DNA of 64,000 nt from Candidatus Krumholzibacteriota bacterium. GTDB taxonomy: Bacteria; Krumholzibacteriota; Krumholzibacteriia; Krumholzibacteriales; Krumholzibacteriaceae. The notes beneath the pieces are model-generated. The model had not been told where the DNA came from, searched no databases, and saw only the letters and a program-made list of their open reading frames with translations. The position numbers and the translations under genes are program-made. The stretch spans positions 51,559 to 115,558 of the forward strand of contig JAFGEZ010000015.1 in NCBI GenBank assembly GCA_016931295.1, in the 5' to 3' direction. Numbering within the stretch: position 1 is the stretch's first letter; each line of letters starts with the position of its first letter. This document shows, one piece after another, positions 40,943 through 50,027 of the stretch.

Positions 40943-43900
40943 CGGTTGCATCCTTCGTCGGAGGAATCGGGTTCGTTCTCGCGCCGCACGAACTCCTCCT
41001 CGCGCACGGCGGGCTCGATCTCCTCTGCGCTCAGCTTTTTGCGCAGAATCGCCCGGTAGAGGTACAACTTCGCCCGGTTGAGCAGAACGAGCATCGAGGG
41101 AAGCATGATCAGGGTCAGGATCGTCCCGAAGAGGAGCCCGTATGCGATCGAGATCGCCATCGGCGAGAGGAACTGCGCCTGGCGGCTCCGCTCGAAGACG
41201 AGGGGCCCGAGTCCCCCGATCGTCGTCAGCGATGTCAGCAGGACCGGCCGGAAACGGGAGAGTCCCGCGTCGTAGAGGGCCTCGCGGAAGGCCATCCCCC
41301 GCTTGAGACGGTTGTTGAAGGCGCTCACGAGGACGAGGGAGTCGTTCACCACGATCCCCATCAGCGCGATGGCGCCGAAAAGCGATAGGATGCTCGTGAT
41401 GTACCCCTGGATGTAATGCCCCCAGAGCACCCCGACGAGGCTGAAGGGGATCAGCAGGAAGACGATGATCGCCTGTCCGAACGAGCGGAAGGTCACGGCG
41501 ATGATGAGGAACATCAGGATGAGGATCGCGGGCACGACACGCTTCATCGCGTCCATCGTCTTCTGGTTCTCGTAGCTCTCCCCCTCGAAGGAGAAGCGCA
41601 CCTCGGGGAAGCGTTCGCGCACCCCGGGCATGATGTTCGCCCCGATGTCGGCGAGGATGTCGGGCACCGAGGCCTTCTCGCTGGTGAGGTCGGCGACGAC
41701 GTTGATCACCCGCTGGCCGTCGATGTGGTTGACCGCCATCACGCCGCGGCTGATCGCGAGGTCGGCGATCTCGCCGAGGGGGAAGGCGCCGCCGTCGGCC
41801 GTGCGGATCCGCATGTCCTCGAGCTTGGCGAGGGTGGAGCGGTCCTCGAGGTCGTAGCGTACCCAGATCTTCACCTCGTCGATCCCGCGGAGGATCCGCT
41901 GGGCCTGCCCGCCGAAGAACCCCATGCGCACCTGGTTGACAACGTCCATGGTCGTCAGCCCGAGGGCGTATGCCTTCTCGCGCAGCGTGACGTTCACCTC
42001 CCGGAGGCCGGGGGGATCGTCGTCGCTGATGTCCTTGAGCCCGTCCATCTTCTCGAGCTCGGCCTTGAGCATCTCGGTGGCCCCGCGGAGCTGCTCGAAG
42101 TTGTTGCTCTTGAGGGCGACGGTCACCGGCATCCCCCAGCGGCGGCTGCCCGCGAAGGAGAGCTCCTCCGCCTCGGGGATCGGGCCGACGGCCCTGGAGA
42201 AGGCGACGGCCGCCTCGAGGTTGGACCACTCGCGCTTCTCGCTGCTGATGAGCAGGGCGTAGATCTGTCCGTTGTTCGTTCCCCTGCCGACGCGGCGGTA
42301 GACGCTGGTGACGAGCTCCTTCCCGTCGTATTGCCGGCGGTACTGTCCGTCGACCTCGTAGACCTTGCTCTCGATGAAGGCGGTGAGGCTGTCGGTGATC
42401 GACGCGGGCGTGCCGGCCGGGAGGGTCAGCGTGATCGAGACGGCGCGTCCCTCGATGTAGGGGAAGAATGTGGTGCGGAGGATGCCGCCCTGCAACGCGC
42501 CGATCGTGACGATGAAGATGGCGATCACCGTGGCGATCGGGATGAGCGGCCGCCTCACGGAGAAATGGAGGATGGGCGCGTAGACGCGGTCGCGCAGCCA
42601 GCCGAGGACCGCCTCGCTCCGCTTCTCCAGGCGGTTCTTGTTCCGCTTGCACAGGGCCCGCGAGTGGGCGATGTGGGCCGGAAGGACGAAGGTGGCCTCG
42701 ATCAGCGAGACGAGGAGCACGACGATGACGACGAAGGCGAGGTCGCGGGAATGGTCCCCCATGCCCCCCTGCAGGAAGAAGAAGGTGATGAAGATCACCA
42801 CCGTCGTCAAGACCGAGGCGATGACCGACGGGAGGACCTCGATCGTCCCCTCGATGGCCGCCTGGATCGGCCGGGCGCCCTGTTCGTGATGCTGGTAGAT
42901 GCTCTCGGCGATCACGATCCCGTCGTCGACGAGGATCCCGAGGATGAGGATCATCGCCAAAAGCGACATCACGTTGATCGTGAGGCCGTAGAAGGGGGCG
43001 AGCATCAACATCCCCGCGAAGGAGATCGGGATGCCGATCGCCACCCAGAAGGAGATCTGCGGGTTGAGGGACAGCCCGAGCAGGAGCACGACGAGCAGGA
43101 TGCCGAGCAGGCCGTTGGTGACGAGGATGTCGACGCGCTCGCCGATGATCTCCGAGCCGTCCCGGAAGACGACGAGCTCGACGTCGTCGTGCGCGGCGTT
43201 GTATTCCTCTGCGTGGGCCTTGACGTTCTTCGCGATGAAGAAGAGGTCCTCCTCGTTCGTGTTGTCCACCGAGACGCGGACCGCCCGCTTGCCGTTGTAG
43301 TAGATCCGGTTCGGATCCTCCGACCAGCGGTCGCTGAGCGTCGCCACGTCCCCGAGCCGCACGACGGCGCCGTCCGGGCTCGAGCGGAGGACGTGGTTGG
43401 CCAGCTCCTCGGCATAGTAGCCCTTGAGGTTGGCGCGGATGAGGAGTTCCTCCTCCTCGCCCTTGATCGTGCCGCCGGTCGAGCGGATGTTGGCCGCCTG
43501 GACGGCCGAGACGATCTCGGCGAAGGTCATCCCGTAGGCGCGCAGGTCGTTTTCCCGGATGGCGATCTCGATCTCCTCGTCGGGAAAGCCGGAGAGATCG
43601 ACCTTGGAGATCCCGTCCACCGAGAGCAGGTCGCGCTCGATCTGCCGGGCGTGCCACTTGAGGGTCTTGAGGTCGACGTCGCCGGTGACCATGATGTCGA
43701 TGGCGAAGGTGCGCGGCTCGCGGCGATAGACCGAGATCCGCTCCATCCCCACGGGGAAGGATGAGATCTGGTTGACCGCGTCCTTGACGTCGTCGAGGAC
43801 GAAGGCGGCATCGTAGTTCGCCAGCACCTGGATGGAGATCGAACAGGCGTTCTCGCTCGACACCGACGTGATCCGCTCGATGCCGGTGACGCCCTTCAGG

Positions 43901-44112
43901 TTGTCCTCGATCTTGGTGACGATCCCCTCCTCGATCTCCTCGGGGGAGGCCCCGGGGTAGGAGGCGGTGACCATGATCGTCCGGCTCGGCTGCGGCGGGA
44001 AGAAGGTGGTGTTGAGGCTCGAGAATCCCACCCAGCCGAAGAGGATGAGGGCGACGATGATGACGTTCCCCAGGAGCGGGTACTTGATGAAGGGTCGGAT
44101 CAGGTTTCTCAC
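40939..44112 (-). CDS. RND-family efflux pump inner-membrane transporter
   Basis: The 1057-residue protein has the RND layout of 12 membrane segments and two large periplasmic loops. TM1 starts PLLGNVIIVALILFGWVGF, TM4 carries ILGILVDDGIVIAES, and repeat two ends with FGAIALMGIVVNDSLVLVSA. The N-terminal loop begins YPGASPEEIEEGI, as in AcrB/MdtB proteins. In TM4 the acidic pair of the proton relay (DD) is present. RND pumps use the proton gradient to expel drugs, dyes or metals; the substrate is not evident from sequence. It forms an operon with the adaptor upstream and TolC downstream. Confidence 0.95.
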   Translation of the reverse strand: MRNLIRPFIKYPLLGNVIIVALILFGWVGFSSLNTTFFPPQPSRTIMVTASYPGASPEEIEEGIVTKIEDNLKGVTGIERITSVSSENACSISIQVLANYDAAFVLDDVKDAVNQISSFPVGMERISVYRREPRTFAIDIMVTGDVDLKTLKWHARQIERDLLSVDGISKVDLSGFPDEEIEIAIRENDLRAYGMTFAEIVSAVQAANIRSTGGTIKGEEEELLIRANLKGYYAEELANHVLRSSPDGAVVRLGDVATLSDRWSEDPNRIYYNGKRAVRVSVDNTNEEDLFFIAKNVKAHAEEYNAAHDDVELVVFRDGSEIIGERVDILVTNGLLGILLVVLLLGLSLNPQISFWVAIGIPISFAGMLMLAPFYGLTINVMSLLAMILILGILVDDGIVIAESIYQHHEQGARPIQAAIEGTIEVLPSVIASVLTTVVIFITFFFLQGGMGDHSRDLAFVVIVVLLVSLIEATFVLPAHIAHSRALCKRNKNRLEKRSEAVLGWLRDRVYAPILHFSVRRPLIPIATVIAIFIVTIGALQGGILRTTFFPYIEGRAVSITLTLPAGTPASITDSLTAFIESKVYEVDGQYRRQYDGKELVTSVYRRVGRGTNNGQIYALLISSEKREWSNLEAAVAFSRAVGPIPEAEELSFAGSRRWGMPVTVALKSNNFEQLRGATEMLKAELEKMDGLKDISDDDPPGLREVNVTLREKAYALGLTTMDVVNQVRMGFFGGQAQRILRGIDEVKIWVRYDLEDRSTLAKLEDMRIRTADGGAFPLGEIADLAISRGVMAVNHIDGQRVINVVADLTSEKASVPDILADIGANIMPGVRERFPEVRFSFEGESYENQKTMDAMKRVVPAILILMFLIIAVTFRSFGQAIIVFLLIPFSLVGVLWGHYIQGYITSILSLFGAIALMGIVVNDSLVLVSAFNNRLKRGMAFREALYDAGLSRFRPVLLTSLTTIGGLGPLVFERSRQAQFLSPMAISIAYGLLFGTILTLIMLPSMLVLLNRAKLYLYRAILRKKLSAEEIEPAVREEEFVRRENEPDSSDEGCNR

Positions 44113-44159
44113 GCTCGCTCGCTTTCTCAGATCGTTACGCGTCCGTCACCGGCGCCGGG

Positions 44160-45314
44160 TCAGTGTCCTCCCGATCCGCGCACCTTCGCGGCGGGCTGCC
44201 GCGCCGGCGCCGGGGCGGGGATCCGCATGCCTTCCTCGATCTCCTCGGGAGGCGAGTCGACGACGAGCAGGTCGCCGTCAAGGCCCCGCACGATCGCGTG
44301 CTTGTCCTCCAGGAGCGCCACCTCCACCGTCTCGCGCGAGAGGACCGAGTCGCGGGCGACCCAGACGGTGTGGTCGTCCACGAGGGCGCTCCGCGGGATG
44401 CGGACGGCCCCGGCGATCGGCATGCTCTCGATCCGGGCGGTCATGTAGAGGCCGTCGCGGAGTCGCCCGTCGGTGGTCGTGACGTAGACCCCGATGAGCT
44501 GCGTGGAGGCGTCGATCGATTCGTTGATGCGGCTGATCGAGCCTGCGAACTCGCCGGGAAGGTCCCGCGTGGTGAGAACCACGGGCATCCCCGTCTCGAG
44601 AAGCCTCACCTCGTCGATGTCGGCGAATGCCTCCATCTCGTAGACGGCCGTGGAGACGAAGGAGCCGAGCATCTGCCCCTGCCGGACGAGGGTGCCGGGG
44701 TTGATCGCCGCATCCGTCACGATCCCGTCGTAGGGGGCGTTGATCGTGTACTTGTCGAGCGTGGCCTCCATGCTCTTCACGGTATAGAACTGCGTGTAGA
44801 TGTTCCGCGAGGCGATGTAGTAGCGCTCGGTCTCGCTTCCCGGCTCGGGGAGGGGGGCGAGGGGCCGATCGAGGACGAACCCGGCGAGGTAGTCGCGCCA
44901 GCGGGGCTCGCTTTCGGGGAAGTCGATGGAGAGGTCGGGCAAAAGCAATGTGAGCGTATTGAGGAGGCTGCTCTTCTGCGCGAGCACGTTGTTGCGGTAG
45001 ACGGCGTCGTCGATCCGGATGAGCGTCTCGCCCTTCCTGAAATACGTGCCGGGCAGGAAACGCATCGGCGTCTCGACGAGGAGGCCGGAGACCTCGGCGT
45101 AGACGTCGACCCGGTCGAGGGCGCGAAGCGGGCCCGTCAGAAGCAGGGTCGTGCGGACCTCGCCGGGATCGACGGCGAGCGCCTCGATCCGCATCGCCGT
45201 CGCCGGGCGCTCGCGCCGTTGCGGCGGCTGACGCTGGCTCTTCAGCACGGTGGCGAGGACGATCCCCACGACGATGATCAGTGCCGCGACCAGGGCGGCG
45301 TTGCGTCTGCTCAT
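44160..45314 (-). CDS. periplasmic adaptor (membrane-fusion) protein of the RND pump
   Basis: The 384-residue protein has an N-terminal membrane anchor (NAALVAALIIVVGIVLATVL). The HlyD/AcrA-like core follows: VDVYAEVSGLLVETPMRFLPG, RIDDAVYRNNVLAQKSSLLN as the hairpin, and INAPYDGIVTDAAINPG closing the lipoyl half, then the beta-barrel LPGEFAGSISRI. It links inner and outer membrane parts of the pump. ATG 45314 (MSRRNAALV) follows GGGAGAAGAGAG; the frame is open further upstream but without coding character. First gene of the five-gene operon. Confidence 0.92.
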   Translation of the reverse strand: MSRRNAALVAALIIVVGIVLATVLKSQRQPPQRRERPATAMRIEALAVDPGEVRTTLLLTGPLRALDRVDVYAEVSGLLVETPMRFLPGTYFRKGETLIRIDDAVYRNNVLAQKSSLLNTLTLLLPDLSIDFPESEPRWRDYLAGFVLDRPLAPLPEPGSETERYYIASRNIYTQFYTVKSMEATLDKYTINAPYDGIVTDAAINPGTLVRQGQMLGSFVSTAVYEMEAFADIDEVRLLETGMPVVLTTRDLPGEFAGSISRINESIDASTQLIGVYVTTTDGRLRDGLYMTARIESMPIAGAVRIPRSALVDDHTVWVARDSVLSRETVEVALLEDKHAIVRGLDGDLLVVDSPPEEIEEGMRIPAPAPARQPAAKVRGSGGH

Positions 45315-45349
45315 GCTCTCTTCTCCCGTGTCGTGTCCGTGTGTCGTTC

Positions 45350-45386
45350 GGGCCGCCGCGCGCGGCGGCCCGTCTGGGTCAATATA
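45350..45386 (-). promoter_or_regulatory. leader of the efflux operon: -10 element and perfect 22-bp palindrome
   Basis: On the minus strand TATATT (45386-45381) is followed by a perfect palindrome GGGCCGCCGCG/CGCGGCGGCCC (45350-45371) between the likely transcription start and the adaptor ATG. It could be an operator or a leader hairpin. Confidence 0.5.
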
Positions 45387-45472
45387 CACCCCTGCCGCCG
45401 GGGGCGTCCCGCCGGAATTGTAAGAATGTGTAACAGGCCCGGAAGGTTCCCGCGGGACGCGCCGGCCAGTCG

Positions 45473-45501
45473 TTGCCCCGACGCGCCGGTCCTGCTATAG
45501 T
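45473..45501 (+). promoter_or_regulatory. promoter giving a leaderless AOR transcript
   Basis: TTGCCC (45473-45478), 17 bases, extended -10 TGC-TATAGT (45496-45501). The start codon GTG at 45508 lies seven bases after the -10, where transcription should start. Confidence 0.7.
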
Positions 45502-45507
45502 CTCTCC

Positions 45508-47382
45508 GTGGCTCATCACCTGAAAGTGCTGCTCGTCGACGCGTCGTCGTCATTCTACCGGGTCGACCGCTACCCGCTCGGGGACTTCTTCGGCCCGGTC
45601 GATCTCGGCCTGCACCTCGCCGGCCGGCTCGACAGCCTCAACATCGGCACGGGGCTCCTGGCCGGCTCGATCATCCCCGGCTCCAACCGTCTCGTCTTCT
45701 CGGGGTTCTCCCCCTGCTGGGGCGGGTTCTTCGTCTCCTCGATGGGCGGGGCGGGGCTCGTCTTCCACAACCTCGGGATCGATCTCCTCGCGATCGTCGG
45801 CACGGCCTGCAGCCCCTCGGTCCTCGTGCTCAACCGCTCGCACGGCGAGGAGGTCGAGGTGACGTTCGACCCGGTCGACGCCCCGTCGGTGTGGGGAGGG
45901 GGACGCGGGGGCGTCTACGCGATGATGGACCACGTCTTCGAGCGCTTCGGCGATCGCTACGAGAACGATCCGCGCATCCTCGCCGTCGGCCCGGCCGCCG
46001 CGGCCACCGACTTCGGCGCGATCTGCTCGGCGCCGATCGTGAAGGGCGAGCTCACCCACGTCGACACCTGGGCGGGGCGCGGCGGGCTCGGCACGAAGCT
46101 CTACCGACGGCACGGGATCGCGGCCGTCTGCTACGGGGGCACCCACATCGAGGAGGATTTCCGCGATCGCGCCGTCGCCGACAGGTGGTTCGTCGACGCC
46201 TACGAGAAGAAGCTCGCCGCGAAGGATTTCGAGTCGACGACGAAGTACCGCTTCGATCCGTCCTTCAAAACGGGGGGCACCTTCGGGGTGAACTTCGCCA
46301 CGATCGGCGGGCGGATGCTCGCCTTCAACTACCGCAGCGTGTTCATGGGCGAACAGGAGCGGGTCGATCTCCACGAGCGGCTTGTCCTCGGTCACTACCT
46401 CGCGCAGTTCAACCAGGAGACGATCGAGCCGAAAGAGCAGAAGACCTGCGGCGAGCCCTGCGCGGCGGTCTGCAAGAAGATGCACGGGATCTACAAGAAG
46501 GACTACGAGCCCTACCAGACGATGGGGCCGCTGGCCGGCGTCTTCGACCAGCGCGCCGCCGAGATGCTCAACCACCGGGCCGACAGCTACGGCTTCGACG
46601 CCATCTCGGCCGGCGGCGTCGTCTCATGGCTCATGGAGTGCTGCGCCGACGGGCTTTTCACCCCCGAAGAGCTCGGGATTCCCGCGGCGCCGGTCTTCTC
46701 GCCCGACGGGTTCGACGTCGTCGCCGATTCGATGCGCAACGCGGAGATCGGCGTCGCCCTGCTGGACGGCATCATCGGGAAGCGGGGCATCCTCGACCTC
46801 TCCGAGGGGGCGCGCAAGTTCGGGCGGCGCCTCTCGCGCGTGAAGGGGCAGGGGGTGCTCGACCGGTTCGTCTACACGGCCTTCGGCCGGCGGGGCTGGA
46901 TGGTCCCCAACCAGTACTGGACCCCCGGGGCCCTCTCGCCGATGGCGATCATGGGAAAGTATTACATGTACTACGGCGCCGACTTCGCCCCGCCCCGCGT
47001 CCTCGGACGGATCTGCGCGGAACGTTTCCGCACGGAGCTCGTCATGGACAACCTCGGGATCTGCCGCTTCCATCGCGGCTGGGCCGAGGAGATGCTCCCC
47101 GAGATCGTCGAGCGGCTCTTCGAAATGAAGGATGCGTTCCTCGGGAACGTGGCGATGACGGCGAGCCGCATCAACAGCCGCAACGCCGGCGTCTACTGGG
47201 AGAGCGAGCGCAGCCTCGACTTCGTTTACTCCTTCCTGCGCCGCAAGCGCGACGTGGACGGGGAGACCGCCCCCGAGCTCGGCCACTGGCTCGATCGCTT
47301 CGAGAAAAACAAGCAGGAGGCCGGCCTGGACTTCTGGTACGAGATGCACAAGGGGATCCAGGAGTCGCTCAGGGAGTTCTGA
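45508..47382 (+). CDS. tungsten-dependent aldehyde:ferredoxin oxidoreductase family protein
   Basis: The 624-residue protein resembles AOR enzymes, which oxidise aldehydes to acids and reduce ferredoxin using a tungsten-bispterin cofactor. N-terminal-domain features are GFSPCWGGFFVSSMGGAG and ILAVGPAAAA. The cluster-binding region CGEPCAAVC supplies three Cys, with the fourth in NLGICRFHRGW. GFDAISAGGVVSWLMEC is the AOR domain-2 block. The N-terminus lacks the common RVDLTTG opening, so this belongs to a divergent subfamily. The start is GTG 45508, and with the -10 just upstream and no ribosome-binding site the mRNA seems leaderless. Presence of an AOR implies anaerobic metabolism and a tungstate transporter elsewhere. 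Confidence 0.88.
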   Translation: MAHHLKVLLVDASSSFYRVDRYPLGDFFGPVDLGLHLAGRLDSLNIGTGLLAGSIIPGSNRLVFSGFSPCWGGFFVSSMGGAGLVFHNLGIDLLAIVGTACSPSVLVLNRSHGEEVEVTFDPVDAPSVWGGGRGGVYAMMDHVFERFGDRYENDPRILAVGPAAAATDFGAICSAPIVKGELTHVDTWAGRGGLGTKLYRRHGIAAVCYGGTHIEEDFRDRAVADRWFVDAYEKKLAAKDFESTTKYRFDPSFKTGGTFGVNFATIGGRMLAFNYRSVFMGEQERVDLHERLVLGHYLAQFNQETIEPKEQKTCGEPCAAVCKKMHGIYKKDYEPYQTMGPLAGVFDQRAAEMLNHRADSYGFDAISAGGVVSWLMECCADGLFTPEELGIPAAPVFSPDGFDVVADSMRNAEIGVALLDGIIGKRGILDLSEGARKFGRRLSRVKGQGVLDRFVYTAFGRRGWMVPNQYWTPGALSPMAIMGKYYMYYGADFAPPRVLGRICAERFRTELVMDNLGICRFHRGWAEEMLPEIVERLFEMKDAFLGNVAMTASRINSRNAGVYWESERSLDFVYSFLRRKRDVDGETAPELGHWLDRFEKNKQEAGLDFWYEMHKGIQESLREF

Positions 47383-47432
47383 CGGACGCGGCGATCGAGA
47401 GCAGGCGGATTCCCCGATGCGCCGCATTTCAA

Positions 47433-47461
47433 TTGAATGTTCTGATATTCTCCTGTACAAT
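47433..47461 (+). promoter_or_regulatory. promoter of the secreted-protein pair
   Basis: TTGAAT (47433-47438) and TACAAT (47456-47461) are 17 bases apart, 49 bases before ATG 47510. Confidence 0.65.
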
Positions 47462-47509
47462 GTGCGGCACGGGGAACCATCCCACCAAAATCGAACCGGA
47501 GGTCGAGGC

Positions 47510-49954
47510 ATGGAGCGATTCCGTGTAAAACGTCTGTCGCGAGCCGCAAAACGGGCGATGCGTGTCTTGTTTCCGTGCGCGACCGCGGCGTTGCTGGTGA
47601 GCGTGTCGTCCGTCGTCGTTCGTGCGGGCATCCAGATCGGTTGGGCGGAAGGAGGGACGGAAAGCGGAGACCGGTGCAACGCCGATTGCGGATTCGAGAA
47701 CGTATGTGTCTACGATACAGACTATTACGGCAATCTGACGCTCTCCGTGAGGTGGGATGTCTACTCGACGGACGACGCGAGAGTCATGTTCAAGTGGCAC
47801 TGCAACGATTCGCTGGTGGCCGCCCCGGATATATGGGAGTGCTCGGGCAGCGGGTTCGACCAATTCTCGGAAGAGGTGACGTTCCATGTGGATCGCGGTC
47901 TGGATACGCTTCGCATGCAAATCGGCATCTACGTCGATAACGGCAGCGGGTTTTCATGCGACTATTCGATTTGCGAGAAGAATTTCTACCTGAGCAGACC
48001 GCCCTGCGATTTCGAATTCATGTGTCACTCTTTGAGCAACAAGACCACCGAGGACGAGACCTTCACCGTAAGCGGGCTCGTGATCGACATGGGGTGCGGC
48101 GCCCTCGTCACCGATATTCCGGGACCGCCCGTCACCATCACCGTTACTCCCCCGGTCGGATCCCCGTACACGAGATGGGCAAGCGTCAACAGCGGTCACT
48201 TCTCGAAAGAGGTCAGTTTCCCCGGCGATCACGTGATCGGCACCTATAGCGTGCATGTATGGTACACGCCGAACGATCCGTATCCGCATCCTCTGAAGAA
48301 GAAGACCTTGGAGGACAACGGTTCATTCTATCGCAGCGAGTTCGAGCCGATCGCGGTGAACGTGCCGCCGTGGGAAAGGTATCAGGACAATTTCCCCTCT
48401 GCGAGTGACATGGAAAGCTACGTCCGCGCCGACATGGCCGGAACCATCGCGCCTCCGGAGAACAACCTTGTCGTGCCCGGGGACTCGATCGTCGTCGAGT
48501 GCGTCGCGGTCGACGCAGGCGCCCTCGAGACCACGCTCGACGGCCGCCCGGCGATCTTCATGAACGTGAAGTGCACGTACGCCGGGCCGGGCACGAAACC
48601 GCCCCTCTACGGCCTCGAGCTCGAGGGGACGTACGGCAGCTACTACTCCACCGACGGCACGTGGACCGCCATCCAAGGGGACTCGGCCCGTGCCGGCTCG
48701 GGACCGGCCGCCCCCGACCGGTACATGTTCGATCTCAACGATTCGCTCTTCACGCGGGGCTACGTCATCGAGTACTACTTCGAGGCCTACGACACGCTCG
48801 GCGGGCACGTCGTCTTTCCTCCAAACTGCGACGAGGGCGAAGGATACTTCGAGTGGACCTGCCTGCCCACCCTCGCGAGCGACATCCTCTACGTCGACGA
48901 CTGCGACGGCGTCTACGATTTCGAGCAGATGTGCATGGACGCGACCTTCGAGGCCGTCCTGGCCCCCGGGGATCTTCCCGACCGCTACGACGTGCTCGCG
49001 CCCCTCGACAGATGCTCGAACGGCCTGTCGAGCCGCGCGCGCCTCGCGCACCTGGCGGCGGCCTACCGGACGATCGTGTGGGACTCGGGGAATCTCCTGC
49101 GCCAGACCGTTTCGGACGGGGTGCCGGGAATCGAGGCGGACAACGACTGCGCCCTGCTCCTCGACTGGCTCGAGGGCCGCGAGACCGGCGCGGGGCTGTT
49201 CGTCATGGGGGCGGGGGCGGCGACCGACGTCTCGTATTCCCCGGACGGGGAGGCGCTGCTCCAGGCCTGCGGCGTCACGCTCGTGGACAGCAGCTACTAC
49301 GAGCTGTCCGGCGGCGTGCAGGCGCCGATGCTCGCTGCGACGCCGGGCGGCATCGTCGACGTCGGCACCTTCCACATCCAGCCGTCCTTCCAACCCCGCA
49401 ACTGGTTCGATGTCATCGATCCCGACGGCGTCATCGGCCAGCCGGCGCTCGAATACCCCGATCTCGGGGCCGGCGAGCATTGCGCCGGCGTGTGGAGTAC
49501 GGATCTCAACGGGCACGGATACGAGATGCGGACGATGTGGCTCGGATTCAGCCTCCCGCAGATCGTCGACGTGGAGATCGACGGCATGCTGACGCGCAAC
49601 GGCATCATGCGGGACGTTTTGTCGTGGATGGGGCACGCGGTCAAGGCGGACGTCACCGGGGAGGATGCGCCGCCGCTCAAAAGCCGCCTCGCGCAGTGTT
49701 TCCCGAACCCCTTCAATCCCGTCACCACGATCGAGTTCACGATCAGGAAGAAGGGACGGGTGCGGCTCGCGATCTACACGGTGGACGGGCGGCGGATCCG
49801 CACGCTCGTCGACGAGGTGCGCGAGGCCGGCCTCCACCGGGACCGGTGGGATGGCCTGAACGATGCCGGCGGCGAGGCGGCGAGCGGGATCTACTTCTAC
49901 AGGCTCGACGCAAACGGCTTCAGGGGCACGAAGAAGATGGTGCTGCTCAGGTAA
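47510..49954 (+). CDS. large secreted protein with FlgD/T9SS-like C-terminal domain
   Basis: The 814-residue protein starts with a basic N-terminus and a membrane-type signal (FPCATAALLVSVSSVVV). The first ~200 residues are Cys-rich (CNADCGFENVCVYD, CEKNFYLSRPPC) and probably disulfide-bonded. The middle has several beta-sandwich-like stretches and ASDILYVDDCDG, followed by a Rossmann-like segment with FVMGAGAATDVSY. The last ~85 residues are the sorting/FlgD-like Ig domain with CFPNPFNPVTTIEF, RLAIYTVDGRRIRTLVDE and SGIYFYRL, ending TKKMVLLR. No catalytic motif is obvious, so I infer a surface or secreted structural protein. ATG 47510 has CGGAGG upstream. Confidence 0.75.
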   Translation: MERFRVKRLSRAAKRAMRVLFPCATAALLVSVSSVVVRAGIQIGWAEGGTESGDRCNADCGFENVCVYDTDYYGNLTLSVRWDVYSTDDARVMFKWHCNDSLVAAPDIWECSGSGFDQFSEEVTFHVDRGLDTLRMQIGIYVDNGSGFSCDYSICEKNFYLSRPPCDFEFMCHSLSNKTTEDETFTVSGLVIDMGCGALVTDIPGPPVTITVTPPVGSPYTRWASVNSGHFSKEVSFPGDHVIGTYSVHVWYTPNDPYPHPLKKKTLEDNGSFYRSEFEPIAVNVPPWERYQDNFPSASDMESYVRADMAGTIAPPENNLVVPGDSIVVECVAVDAGALETTLDGRPAIFMNVKCTYAGPGTKPPLYGLELEGTYGSYYSTDGTWTAIQGDSARAGSGPAAPDRYMFDLNDSLFTRGYVIEYYFEAYDTLGGHVVFPPNCDEGEGYFEWTCLPTLASDILYVDDCDGVYDFEQMCMDATFEAVLAPGDLPDRYDVLAPLDRCSNGLSSRARLAHLAAAYRTIVWDSGNLLRQTVSDGVPGIEADNDCALLLDWLEGRETGAGLFVMGAGAATDVSYSPDGEALLQACGVTLVDSSYYELSGGVQAPMLAATPGGIVDVGTFHIQPSFQPRNWFDVIDPDGVIGQPALEYPDLGAGEHCAGVWSTDLNGHGYEMRTMWLGFSLPQIVDVEIDGMLTRNGIMRDVLSWMGHAVKADVTGEDAPPLKSRLAQCFPNPFNPVTTIEFTIRKKGRVRLAIYTVDGRRIRTLVDEVREAGLHRDRWDGLNDAGGEAASGIYFYRLDANGFRGTKKMVLLR

Positions 49955-50027
49955 GCGCCGGCGGGACGGCGGGAGGGATCGCGCTCTGGCCGTCGGCGTG
50001 GCACGATGGGGGCGAAGAAAGACCGTC

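Noticed and set aside
41416-43764. 782-codon plus-strand open frame over the RND pump
   Set aside because: Antisense shadow of a gene with full family motifs; composition (Asp, Glu, Gly, His rich) is typical of such frames and no start signal exists.
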